64,000 nucleotides of DNA from CAYFMP01 sp964344215 (GTDB taxonomy: Bacteria; Pseudomonadota; Alphaproteobacteria; Rhodospirillales; Casp-alpha2): contig CAYFMP010000014.1 of NCBI GenBank assembly GCA_964344215.1, positions 1-64,000 of the forward strand. The letters are read 5' to 3'. Shown here piece after piece: positions 26,969 to 38,216 of the stretch (its first letter is position 1; every line of letters begins with the position of its first letter). The notes under the pieces are model-generated. The model did no database searches and was not told the DNA's origin. It saw nothing but the letters and a program-made list of their open reading frames with translations. The position numbers and the translations under genes are program-made.

Positions 26969-27934
26969 TTGAACGGCATGCACAACTACCTGGACTTCGA
27001 GAAGCCGATCGCCGAGTTGGAAGGCAAGATCGAGGAGTTGCGCCACATCACCGGCGGCGGCGAAGTCAACATCGCCGACGAAGTCGCCAAGCTGCAAGCC
27101 AAGGTCGACAAGCTGCTGGTCCAGACCTATTCGAAACTGACGCCATGGCAAAAGACTCTGGTCGCCCGCCACCACAACCGCCCCCACGCCCTCGACTACG
27201 TGAAGGCGCTGATCGAAGACTTCACGCCGTTGGCCGGCGATCGGGCGTTCGGCGAGGACACCGCCGTGATCGGCGGGTTGGGGCGCTTCGAAGGCTCCTC
27301 CGTCGTCGTCATCGGCACCGAGAAGGGCGCCGATACGGAGGGTCGCGTCAAACACAACTTCGGCATGGCCCGGCCCGAGGGTTACCGCAAGGCGCAACGG
27401 CTGATGGGCCTGGCCGAGCGTTTCAGGCTGCCGGTTGTCACCCTGGTCGATACCACTGGCGCCTATCCCGGTGTCGACGCCGAGGCCCGCGGCCAAGCCG
27501 AAGCCATCGCGCGCTCGGTCGAGACCGGGCTCGGCCTGCGCGTCCCGTTCATCAGCGTCATCATCGGCGAGGGCGGTTCGGGAGGCGCCATCGCGCTGGC
27601 CACCGCCAACACGATCCTCATGCTCGAGCACTCGATCTATTCGGTGATTTCGCCGGAGGGCTGCGCCTCGATCCTGTGGCGCGATTCGGAACAGGCCAAG
27701 GAAGCCGCCGAGGCCCTCAAGCTGACCGCCCAGGACCTCCTGGAACTCGGCCTGATCGATGCCGTCATCCCGGAACCGGTCGGCGGCGCCCATCGCGCGC
27801 CGGAAAAGACCATCGCCGACGTCGGCGACGCCGTGGCCGCCGAGTTGAAGAAGCTCGCCGGTCTCGACGGCGAGGCACTGAAAACGGCCCGCCGCGACAA
27901 GTTCCTGGAAATGGGCAAGAACGGCCTGGGCTGA
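26969..27934 (+). CDS. accA: Acetyl-CoA carboxylase carboxyltransferase subunit alpha
   Basis: Transfers CO2 from carboxybiotin to acetyl-CoA, first step of fatty acid synthesis, as an alpha2beta2 enzyme with AccD. The sequence YLDFEKPIAELEGKIEELRH is the conserved N-terminus; GEGGSGGAIALATAN and the oxyanion segment of the crotonase fold follow. The TTG at 26969 has GGAG at the right distance; the ATG at 26978 is the alternative and matches relatives' N-termini better. No accD in the window. Confidence 0.95.
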   Translation: MNGMHNYLDFEKPIAELEGKIEELRHITGGGEVNIADEVAKLQAKVDKLLVQTYSKLTPWQKTLVARHHNRPHALDYVKALIEDFTPLAGDRAFGEDTAVIGGLGRFEGSSVVVIGTEKGADTEGRVKHNFGMARPEGYRKAQRLMGLAERFRLPVVTLVDTTGAYPGVDAEARGQAEAIARSVETGLGLRVPFISVIIGEGGSGGAIALATANTILMLEHSIYSVISPEGCASILWRDSEQAKEAAEALKLTAQDLLELGLIDAVIPEPVGGAHRAPEKTIADVGDAVAAELKKLAGLDGEALKTARRDKFLEMGKNGLG

Positions 27935-28035
27935 CCGCCCGGTCTCCGGTCCCGCCGGCCTGATGAGCGATTGCCGGTCAATCGGTCGGGCGCTTTCGGC
28001 GACAACCCGTCGATTTGCGAAGAAAGTTCATCAAT

Positions 28036-29094
28036 CTAGGCAGGAAGCGGCGTATCGCCATCGCCTTCTCCGAGAAAAAACTTGCGCGCCGCCTTATCGA
28101 GACGGGTGTAGGCGTATTCGGAGAAAAGACCCGAGATGATCCCCATGAAGCCGATGAAGTACGGGTTGAGGCCGGCGGCGGCGGTGTCTTCGGCCCCGGT
28201 CGAGGTCAGGACGACGATGCCGGCCTTGAACAGGATGTAGACGGCAAAGGCCATGAACGCGCCCTGCACCGGCCGGACGACGAACCAGGCCCGGGAGTCG
28301 TGCCTCGGTACGCCGGAGGCGCCGAAGAACACCCGACTGACGTGAATGGTGCTGCCGAACATGCCCATGGCCAGCGTCAGGATGAGGGTCAGGAATTCCT
28401 GCGGCATGATGAAAAGCCATCTGAGGCCCTCGATCGCTTTGATCACATCCAACTGTTGATCTCGGCGCTCCATCGTTTCGATCGCGGTGACCGTCTCTGG
28501 CGTAAGGCCGTTCTCGATCTGCTCCAGGATTCGGGATCTTTTTTTCAATTCAATCTCAACGACTTCGATCTGGACCAGCAGAATCTCGATCATCGTCGAA
28601 GACTGATCGCGCAAGCTGGTCGCCGCGACAAGCGCTTCGGAGGGCTTGTTGCTTCCCGACTCCTTGAACAGCCGCTCCAAGCGGGCGGCTTCGCCCTCCC
28701 TTTCGATCAGTTCTTCGCGTTCGTCACTCAGTCTTTCTTGCAGGTCTTGTAGCTCTTTTTCCTTGGCAAAACTGGCCTCGGCCGCGTTTCGGCGCTGTTC
28801 GCTGATCGCCCTGAGTCTGCTGTAGGTCATTCCCGGCGGCGGAGCAGCCTGAAGGTGGCGCGCCCGAAACTCCTGAATCCCGAGGGTCGAAACGACGAGG
28901 CCGCCGGAGAACGCGAACCAAAAAACAAGCGCCACAAAAACCGTTAGCCCACCGGCGGCGGTGGACACCATTTGGACCCTTTCACTGAGGACGGCTTCAC
29001 TGGCGGCGACCGGCGGCTCGGGAGGCGCCGGCGGCCCGCCCGCAGGAGGCGGCGCACCCGAACCTACGCCAGGCGGCGGTGGGGTTTCAGCCAT
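28036..29094 (-). CDS. Membrane protein with Pro-rich N-terminus and coiled coil
   Basis: 352 residues. A proline/glycine-rich cytoplasmic N-terminus (1-30) precedes a hydrophobic helix (about 48-68). Residues 90-215 are charged heptad-like helix (EKELQDLQERLSDEREELIE and a later KKRSRILEQIE). Three more hydrophobic helices follow (about 228-245, 280-300, 312-330). I do not recognise a family. It may be a scaffold or sensor spanning the inner membrane. It stands alone between convergent accA and secA, 213 bases from the latter. Confidence 0.7.
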   Translation of the reverse strand: MAETPPPPGVGSGAPPPAGGPPAPPEPPVAASEAVLSERVQMVSTAAGGLTVFVALVFWFAFSGGLVVSTLGIQEFRARHLQAAPPPGMTYSRLRAISEQRRNAAEASFAKEKELQDLQERLSDEREELIEREGEAARLERLFKESGSNKPSEALVAATSLRDQSSTMIEILLVQIEVVEIELKKRSRILEQIENGLTPETVTAIETMERRDQQLDVIKAIEGLRWLFIMPQEFLTLILTLAMGMFGSTIHVSRVFFGASGVPRHDSRAWFVVRPVQGAFMAFAVYILFKAGIVVLTSTGAEDTAAAGLNPYFIGFMGIISGLFSEYAYTRLDKAARKFFLGEGDGDTPLPA

Positions 29095-29307
29095 GCAGTG
29101 GGTCCCCCTCTCCCCTCCGAACTCAGATGGGCCGTTCTTCCGCCTGCAAACAGAGGCGCGACCATCCGACAGGATAACACTTTAAACGCGAAAAATCAAA
29201 CCCACATGACGTTAAGCGAGCAATGTGCGCGGACAACCGTTGTCGGGCGGCCATGGAACCGAGGATAACGATTTCAGGACGGGGGAGAAATTGTTTCGGG
29301 CCGCTGT

Positions 29308-32043
<2,736 letters not shown>

Positions 32044-32143
32044 GCGGGCGGGGTTCCAGTGGGCGGTCTCGAGGAAAGCGGCTTATCCGGGGTCGGCCCG
32101 GGGTTGGCGGGGGCCGGCCGGAGCCGAAACATAACGTGCCGAA

Positions 32144-32172
32144 GAGATAGAGTCACAATGGGGCGCTGTCAA
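32144..32172 (-). promoter_or_regulatory. Promoter of secA
   Basis: On the minus strand, a consensus TTGACA (32172 to 32167) and TATCTC (32149 to 32144) are separated by exactly 17 bases, about 100 bases upstream of the secA start. Confidence 0.6.
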
Positions 32173-32276
32173 CGCACGCGAAAATTACCGATGCCTGGGA
32201 ACGGGCCGCCCTTGTCCCCATATGCCGTGTGTTAGGATGAGCGGAGACGACACCGGCGAGAAGGGAGGCTCGAGCC

Positions 32277-32930
32277 ATGACCGACACCATCGCGCTGAAA
32301 GGCATCAACCACCTGGCCTTCATCACCGACGACCTCAAAGGCACCATCCGCTTCTGGCGAGACCTGCTGGGGCTGGAGCTGGTCGCCGGCATCGGCCATG
32401 ACGGCTACCGGCACTACTTCTTCCGCCTCGGCGACGGCGCGACGCAGGTCGCCTTCTTCGCCTACGAGGGCGCCTCGAAGATGGAGCGGAAGTTCCCGGG
32501 CGAGCGCACCGACGCGCCGTTGGGCTTCGATCACGTGTCGTTCACGGTGGCCAGCCGCGAGGCGCTGTTCGGCCTCAAGGACAAGTTGGAGGCGGCCGGC
32601 TTCGATGTGCACGGCGCCGTCGATCACGGCCTCTTTTGGTCGATCTACTTCTACGACCCCAACAACATACCCCTGGAAGCGACCTGGGAGTTTATGGAGA
32701 TCACGAAGGCGCCGGCGGCGGTCGACGACGAGCCGCTGGCCATCGTCGCCGAGGGCTCCCAACCGCAACCAGGCCACTGGCCGGAAGTCAGCGAGCCGAC
32801 GCCGGCCGGCGAAATGACCGCCCACGCCGGCAACGCGCATCCCCTGCGCCAGGGGCTGTTGGAGCAAGGCCGGGTCAAATACGTTGACGGGCTGGAGGAG
32901 GGGTTCGTGGAAGGATTGGCGGCGGAGTAG
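32277..32930 (+). CDS. VOC (glyoxalase/extradiol dioxygenase fold) protein
   Basis: 217 residues. Two beta-alpha-beta-beta-beta repeats are visible: GINHLAFITDDL with FWRDLLGLEL, and LGFDHVSFTVASREALFGL with FYDPNNIPLEATWEF. Metal ligands H (INHLAF), H (FDHVSF) and a late Glu fit the family. The C-terminal 60 residues form an extra tail rich in Pro/Glu. Substrate unknown; a glyoxalase- or dioxygenase-type reaction is possible. A GAAGGGAGG site precedes the ATG. Confidence 0.85.
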   Translation: MTDTIALKGINHLAFITDDLKGTIRFWRDLLGLELVAGIGHDGYRHYFFRLGDGATQVAFFAYEGASKMERKFPGERTDAPLGFDHVSFTVASREALFGLKDKLEAAGFDVHGAVDHGLFWSIYFYDPNNIPLEATWEFMEITKAPAAVDDEPLAIVAEGSQPQPGHWPEVSEPTPAGEMTAHAGNAHPLRQGLLEQGRVKYVDGLEEGFVEGLAAE

Positions 32931-33001
32931 GGTAGCAATATAAGCGAGCAATCACTTTTGCGTTGCCAACCTTTTATTGTATGGTCCGACCCGAGGGCGC
33001 C

Positions 33002-33859
33002 ATGCAAAATCACTTTCATCTGTTAATCATGAATTTGATCGTAAGTGCGCGAGCCAGTGCGCGCTGGGCTCTATTTGTGACTTTATCGTTTTTCGTCTCA
33101 TCAGCCATCTTCATTCACGAGGCGTATGCCGAATGGCTATTGAGTAGGGCGATAGACCCATTTACCGATCAGGAGACAATTACCGCCCATGTCGAAACGC
33201 ATCGCGGAACGATCTTCGTTCGGTGCAAGGACGATGATTTTGTGATGTATGTATCTGTAGACGAATTTCTAAGCACGAAAGGCGTAAATTTCAAATATCG
33301 GGTCGATCAGCAAGAAGTCGTTGAAACAAGAGGACCAGTATCTGCGGATGGGGTGGGGGTGTTTTTCAATTTTCCCGAGACGCATGCGCGTAGATTTATG
33401 ACCGGAGAAGTCGTGCTATTTGAGGTATATGATTATCGAGGTGTTGGACACCGAAGAAAATTTTCTCTTAGCGGAGCAGATGCTCCGATAAAAGACGTTC
33501 TTACAGCCTGTGGTTCTAGAACATCGGTTCCTGAAGGTTTGGACCTCGATGTGGTAAAGGGGGTGGACAATTGGCCAAATGCGTTCACATTACTTGCAAA
33601 GCGCTCGTTAAGTAATGCAGGTTTTTACAAAGGTAATATTGATGATAACAAAGATGATTCGATTTATTTTGCAGTACAGAAGGCTAAACCGGGTTTTATC
33701 AGGTTTTGTAGCCAAATAGAAAATAAGTATCGGAATAAAGAATGTCTATTGTTTTCAACGATCATGAAAAAAGGAGAAATTTCAACCTACAATCTTGTTG
33801 AACATTATGCTTCAAGCGCCTTGCGCCAGGAACTAAAGGAATACTGGCTAAATCGATAA
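33002..33859 (+). CDS. Low-GC exported protein with peptidoglycan-binding-like C-terminus
   Basis: 285 residues; starts at 32963, 32981 and 33029 are also possible and none has a good ribosome site. A signal or anchor helix (ARWALFVTLSFFVSSAIF) precedes the sequence AEWLLSRAIDPFTDQETI, and the next 110 residues resemble VasI-type beta-sandwich domains (TIFVRCKDDDFVMYVSV, KYRVDQ). Near 210-240, LAKRSLSNAGFYKGNIDDNK resembles a PG_binding_1 repeat. Base composition is far lower in GC than its neighbours, so recent acquisition is likely. Confidence 0.7.
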   Translation: MQNHFHLLIMNLIVSARASARWALFVTLSFFVSSAIFIHEAYAEWLLSRAIDPFTDQETITAHVETHRGTIFVRCKDDDFVMYVSVDEFLSTKGVNFKYRVDQQEVVETRGPVSADGVGVFFNFPETHARRFMTGEVVLFEVYDYRGVGHRRKFSLSGADAPIKDVLTACGSRTSVPEGLDLDVVKGVDNWPNAFTLLAKRSLSNAGFYKGNIDDNKDDSIYFAVQKAKPGFIRFCSQIENKYRNKECLLFSTIMKKGEISTYNLVEHYASSALRQELKEYWLNR

Positions 33860-33886
33860 CCCCGTCTATTTTGTTCCCCCCCAAAC

Positions 33887-34690
33887 CTACTCCGGCCTGA
33901 TCTCGTTGAGAATTTTCCACCCCGTCTTCAGCGCTTGCTTGCGTTCCATGCCGGCGGTGATGCGCTTGTCGTAGAACATCCTGACCATCCAGCGGTCGTG
34001 CTCGGTCAGCTCGAACTCCAGGCTCTTGTCGTTGAAGATGGACGGGTTGACCTGGGCGCTGTCGTTGGCCAGTCCCAGTATCTGCGTCAGCTCCTCGACG
34101 ACGCAGGCGCGCAGCGTCGCCTTCGGATGATGGGCCGGGAAAACGACGACCGCCCACTTGATCTCGTTCGCCTTCGTGCCGTAGCGCGCGAAGCAGGTCG
34201 AGAAACGAATCATCTTCTCGACCTCGGCCGGGTCGTTGTCGAAGTACTTGGCGACGGCGGCCGGAATCTTGTCGCTCGGCAGGTAGAACAGGATGACGTT
34301 GACCTTCTTGGGGTCGAACTCGGGCCCCAGCTTCTTCGCCTTCTGTTTGGCGAACGAATAGTAGAGTTCGATCGGGTGGCCGGTCAGCTTCGCCAAGTCG
34401 GCGATCTGGTCCGTCACCTGATCCTCGAACCAGGCCGGGTGCGCTTTTCCCTGGATGCCGATGCGCAGCGGCGTCTTCCACTTGCGGACGTGCTGGTAGC
34501 GCCGATGAGTGTACTCGTTGCCGAAGGCGACGATGTTGAAGTTGCGCAGGATGGTCTTGTTGGTCAGCGCCTCGGCCGCCGCCGGGCCCGCCGCCGCGTC
34601 GAGCAGGGCGGCCACGGCGACGACCAGGATTGCGGCCAGGATCGGGGCGGTCGGCGGGGTTGGGGGCATCGGGCGGGCGGGAGGGGTCAT
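33887..34690 (-). CDS. DUF2927 exported protein
   Basis: 267 residues. A Pro-rich start is followed by a signal segment (ILAAILVVAVAALLDAAAG, cleavage near AAAEA). The mature part has the DUF2927 layout: LRNFNIVAFGNEY, RKWKTPLRIGIQG, and a zinc-protease-like helix RACVVEELTQILGLANDS near 195-213, in which E replaces part of the HExxH pattern. Probably periplasmic; role unknown. It is divergent from the peptidyl-prolyl isomerase. Confidence 0.85.
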   Translation of the reverse strand: MTPPARPMPPTPPTAPILAAILVVAVAALLDAAAGPAAAEALTNKTILRNFNIVAFGNEYTHRRYQHVRKWKTPLRIGIQGKAHPAWFEDQVTDQIADLAKLTGHPIELYYSFAKQKAKKLGPEFDPKKVNVILFYLPSDKIPAAVAKYFDNDPAEVEKMIRFSTCFARYGTKANEIKWAVVVFPAHHPKATLRACVVEELTQILGLANDSAQVNPSIFNDKSLEFELTEHDRWMVRMFYDKRITAGMERKQALKTGWKILNEIRPE

Positions 34691-34785
34691 GGCGAAGCCA
34701 TTTTAGAGGCCGGGCCCGCCTTGCGGCAAACCCGCCGATATGCTTTATGCCGTTGACAGCAGCCCCAATCGGAAAGGAACCCGCC

Positions 34786-35628
34786 ATGCGCCGCCTCACC
34801 GCCGCCGCTTTCGCGGCCGCCACCCTGTTGCTGTCGGCGCCGCCGCCGGCGTCGGCGGCCGAAACCGACCCCGTCGTCGCCACCGTCAACGGCCTCGCCA
34901 TTCTGCGCTCGGAGGTCGAGGACGCCCATCAGATGCTGCCCGAGCAGTACGCCAACGTACCCTTCGAGATGATCTTCCCGACCCTCTTGGAAAGCCTCAT
35001 CGACATGCACCTGGCGGCGGCCGACGCGCGCTCGCGCAAGATGGACCAGGACGACGAGTTCAAGGCGCAGATGGCGCGTATCGAGACCCAGGTCCTGCAG
35101 CGCTTCGCCCTGGCCCGCGCCATGGATTCGGCGCTGACCGACGACGCCATCTCGAAGCGCTACGATGAGATCGTCCGTGGCGCGCAAGGAAACCAGGAAA
35201 TCCACGCCCGCCACATCCTGGTCGCCGACGAGGCCGCCGCCAAGGCGGTCATCGAAGAGCTCGACAAGGGGGCCGACTTCGCCGAACTGGCAAAGGAGAG
35301 ATCGACCGGGCCGTCGGGCAAGCAGGGCGGCGACCTCGGCTATTTCGGGCGCGGCCAGATGGTGCCGGCGTTCGAGGAGGTGGCCTTCGCGCTGGAGGCC
35401 GGCGCGATCACGCAAACGCCGGTCAAGACCCAATTCGGCTGGCACGTCATCAAGCTCGAGGACAAGCGCACGGCGCCGCCGCCGACCTTCGAGGCGATGG
35501 AGCCGCAGATCCGGGCCGAGATCTCGCAGGCCGCCGGCACCGCCTACCTGCAGGGACTTCGCGACGGCGCCGCCATCGAGCGCTTCAACGCCGACGGCTC
35601 GCCGGCCGCCAAGGCCAAGTCGCCCTGA
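34786..35628 (+). CDS. Periplasmic peptidyl-prolyl isomerase (parvulin/PpiC type)
   Basis: 280 residues. The ATG at 34786 is preceded by GGAAAGGAA and followed by a clear signal peptide ending ASAAE. A SurA-like N-terminal helical domain (about 30-120) leads to a parvulin domain (about 135-235) with IHARHILV, GGDLGYFGRGQMVPAFEE and TQFGWHVIKLED. It helps folding of exported proteins. Order secA, prsA-like, argJ, mutT is common in alphaproteobacteria, although the orphan genes here interrupt it. Confidence 0.92.
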   Translation: MRRLTAAAFAAATLLLSAPPPASAAETDPVVATVNGLAILRSEVEDAHQMLPEQYANVPFEMIFPTLLESLIDMHLAAADARSRKMDQDDEFKAQMARIETQVLQRFALARAMDSALTDDAISKRYDEIVRGAQGNQEIHARHILVADEAAAKAVIEELDKGADFAELAKERSTGPSGKQGGDLGYFGRGQMVPAFEEVAFALEAGAITQTPVKTQFGWHVIKLEDKRTAPPPTFEAMEPQIRAEISQAAGTAYLQGLRDGAAIERFNADGSPAAKAKSP

Positions 35629-35648
35629 CAGCGGAGACCGCGACCGCC

Positions 35649-36932
35649 ATGGCCCAGACACCGCCTATCTCACCGCTGGCGCCGGAGGGGTTTCCGCTGA
35701 TGCGTCCCGTCGCCGGCGTCCGTCTCGCCACCGCCGCCGCCGGGATCAAGTATGCCGGTCGCGACGACGTGCTGCTCGCCGCAATGCCGGCCGGCACCAC
35801 CGTGGCCGGCGTCTTCACCACCTCGAAGACGGCGTCGGCGCCGGTCGAGTGGTGCCGCAAGGCGCTGACCGACGGCCAGGCGCAGGCGCTGATCGTCAAT
35901 TCGGGCAACGCCAACGCGTTCTCGGGCCGGGCCGGCGAGGTCGCCGTCGACAAGACCGTGGAGACCGTCGCCGATGCCCTGTTGTGCCGGCCGCGGCGGG
36001 TATTCGCCGCCTCCACCGGCGTCATCGGCGAGCCGCTCCCCCATGACAAGCTGACCGCCGTCATCGCCGACCTCAAGCACGACCTCGACAAGCAGGACGC
36101 CGAGGGTTCCGGCGCCGGCCCCGGCCAATGGGAGGCGGCGGCGCGGGCCATCATGACCACCGACACCTTCCCGAAAGGCGCCAGCCGCACCGCCTCCATC
36201 GGCGGCGTCACCGTCGGCTTGAGCGGCATCGTCAAGGGCTCCGGCATGATCGCCCCGGACATGGCGACGATGCTCGCCTTCGTCTTTACCGACGCGAGCC
36301 TTCCAGCCGATGTCCTGCAGGCGCTGTTGAACGACGCCGTGGAGAAGTCGCTGAACTGCATCACCGTCGACGGCGACACCTCGACCAGCGACACCGTGCT
36401 GCTGTTCGCCACCGGGGCCGGACCCGGGCACCGCGGGATCGCGGACGCCGGAGACGACGGACTGGCGGACTTCAAGGCGCAGCTCGACGGCCTGATGATC
36501 GACCTGGCGCAACTGGTGGTGCGCGACGGCGAGGGCGCCACAAAATTCGTCACCGTCACCGTCGACGGCGCCGAGGACTCGGCCGCGGCGCGGCGCATCG
36601 GGTTCTCCATCGCCAACTCGCCGCTGGTCAAGACCGCCATCGCCGGCGCCGACGCCAACTGGGGCCGCATCGTCATGGCCGTCGGCAAGGCCGGCGAGAA
36701 GGCCGACCGCGACCGCCTCAAGATCGACATCGGCGGCGTCGCCGTCGCCCGCAACGGCGAGGCGGTAGAAGGCTTCGACGAGACGCCTATCGCCGAACAC
36801 ATGAAGGGCGACGACATCGACATCGCCGTCGACGTCGGCGTCGCGACCGGCCCGGAGGCCGGCCGCGCCACCGTCTGGACCTGCGATCTGACGCATGGCT
36901 ACATCGACATCAACGCCGATTACCGGTCCTGA
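35649..36932 (+). CDS. argJ: Bifunctional glutamate N-acetyltransferase/amino-acid acetyltransferase
   Basis: 427 residues. Transfers acetyl from N-acetylornithine to glutamate, recycling acetyl in arginine synthesis. Self-cleavage makes the two chains; the nucleophilic Thr is in GMIAPDMATMLAFVFTDA near 205-222. NSGNANAFSG and CITVDGDTSTSD are further signatures, and the C-terminus ends HGYIDINADYRS. It starts 20 bases after the isomerase gene and overlaps mutT by 38 bases. Confidence 0.96.
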   Translation: MAQTPPISPLAPEGFPLMRPVAGVRLATAAAGIKYAGRDDVLLAAMPAGTTVAGVFTTSKTASAPVEWCRKALTDGQAQALIVNSGNANAFSGRAGEVAVDKTVETVADALLCRPRRVFAASTGVIGEPLPHDKLTAVIADLKHDLDKQDAEGSGAGPGQWEAAARAIMTTDTFPKGASRTASIGGVTVGLSGIVKGSGMIAPDMATMLAFVFTDASLPADVLQALLNDAVEKSLNCITVDGDTSTSDTVLLFATGAGPGHRGIADAGDDGLADFKAQLDGLMIDLAQLVVRDGEGATKFVTVTVDGAEDSAAARRIGFSIANSPLVKTAIAGADANWGRIVMAVGKAGEKADRDRLKIDIGGVAVARNGEAVEGFDETPIAEHMKGDDIDIAVDVGVATGPEAGRATVWTCDLTHGYIDINADYRS

Positions 36933-37374
36933 TCCGGGCTGCTTCGACGCCCCGTTCCGGCGCCCGGACGGGCCGGTCGAGACGGTGCTGGTGGCGGCCG
37001 TCGCCCTGGTCGACGTCGACAACCGCGTCCTCGTCGCCAGGCGCCCCGAGGGCAAGACGATGGCCGGCCTGTGGGAGTTCCCGGGCGGCAAGGTGCGGAT
37101 GGGCGAACTGCCGGAAGCGGCCCTGGTCCGCGAACTCAAGGAGGAGTTGGGCATCGACATCACCGAGAGCTGCCTGGCGCCGTTCACCTTCGCCTCGCAC
37201 CTGTACGACGATTTCCACCTGCTGATGCCGCTGTATCTGTGCCGGACCTGGAAGGGCGAGATGCACCCCAACGAAGGCCAGGAGCTGAAGTGGGTGCGTC
37301 CGGTCCGCCTCGCCGACTTGGACATGCCGCCGGCCGATCGGCCGCTGATCGCCCTGCTCCGGGATTTCCTGTAG
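36895..37374 (+). CDS. mutT: 8-oxo-dGTP diphosphatase MutT (Nudix)
   Basis: 159 residues. Removes oxidised dGTP from the nucleotide pool. The Nudix box is complete: GGKVRMGELPEAALVRELKEELGI fits G-x5-E-x7-R-E-U-x-E-E-x-G-U near residues 61-85. The frame opens inside argJ, and the stop codon touches the next ATG, so argJ-mutT-cinA are transcribed together. Confidence 0.93.
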   Translation: MATSTSTPITGPDPGCFDAPFRRPDGPVETVLVAAVALVDVDNRVLVARRPEGKTMAGLWEFPGGKVRMGELPEAALVRELKEELGIDITESCLAPFTFASHLYDDFHLLMPLYLCRTWKGEMHPNEGQELKWVRPVRLADLDMPPADRPLIALLRDFL

Positions 37375-38127
37375 ATGGGCGGGGGGAAAACCGTCACCGC
37401 CGCCGTCGTCGTCATCGGCAACGAGATCCTGTCGGGGCGGACCCGCGACGCCAACGTCCAGTTCCTGGGCGAGCGACTGAACGACAGCGGCATCCGGCTG
37501 ATGGAGGTCCGCGTCGTCGCCGACGACGAGGACGCCATCGCCGCCGCTGTCAACGCCTGCCGGGCGGACTACGACTACGTCTTCACGACCGGCGGCATCG
37601 GCCCGACCCACGACGACATCACGGCGCGCTCGATCGCCAAGGCGTTCGGGCTCGAATTCGGCCGCAACGCCGAGGCCGAGGCGCTTCTCCGCCAGCACTA
37701 CAGGCCCGAGGAGGTTTCCGAAGCGCGGCTGCGCATGGCCGATACGCCGACCGGCGCCGAGTTGCTCGAAAACCCGGTCAGCAAGGCGCCCGGCTTCAGG
37801 GTCGAGAACGTCTACGTGCTGCCCGGCGTGCCCAGCATCATGCAGGCCATTTTCGATTGCCTGCGCCCGGGCCTCATGGGCGGCGCCCGGGTGCTGTCGA
37901 AAACGGTCATGGCGTATCTGCCGGAAAGCAAGATGGCGGACGGCCTGCGGGAGTTGCAGGCTCAGCACCCCGAGGTCGAGATCGGCAGCTACCCATTCTT
38001 CCGCGACGGCCGTTTGGGGTCGAGCATCGTCATGCGCCACAGCGACGAATCCAAAGTCGAACAGGTCGCCGAAGGCGTCCGCGATGTCATCCGCGGATTG
38101 GGCGGCGAGCCGGTCGAGGACGGGTGA
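37375..38127 (+). CDS. CinA-like molybdopterin-binding domain protein
   Basis: 250 residues with a MoCF_biosynth domain: GNEILSGRTRDANVQFLGERL and FTTGGIGPTHDDITARSIAKAFG. The C-terminal nicotinamide-nucleotide deamidase domain of full CinA is absent, as in many short alphaproteobacterial members. Related domains cleave ADP-ribose or bind molybdopterin; the precise role is open. It begins at the base after the mutT stop. Confidence 0.88.
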   Translation: MGGGKTVTAAVVVIGNEILSGRTRDANVQFLGERLNDSGIRLMEVRVVADDEDAIAAAVNACRADYDYVFTTGGIGPTHDDITARSIAKAFGLEFGRNAEAEALLRQHYRPEEVSEARLRMADTPTGAELLENPVSKAPGFRVENVYVLPGVPSIMQAIFDCLRPGLMGGARVLSKTVMAYLPESKMADGLRELQAQHPEVEIGSYPFFRDGRLGSSIVMRHSDESKVEQVAEGVRDVIRGLGGEPVEDG

Positions 38128-38216
38128 ACAGTCGGGCCGAAGGCCACCCGTTGGCGGCGCGCCAAGGCCCGCGACCTTGCCAGCCACCGGGCCCGGGGAT
38201 AGGGTGCGAATGGAAA

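Noticed and set aside
36895..37225. Plus-strand Arg-rich frame extending out of argJ
   Set aside because: Out-of-phase shadow. The Nudix frame explains the DNA.
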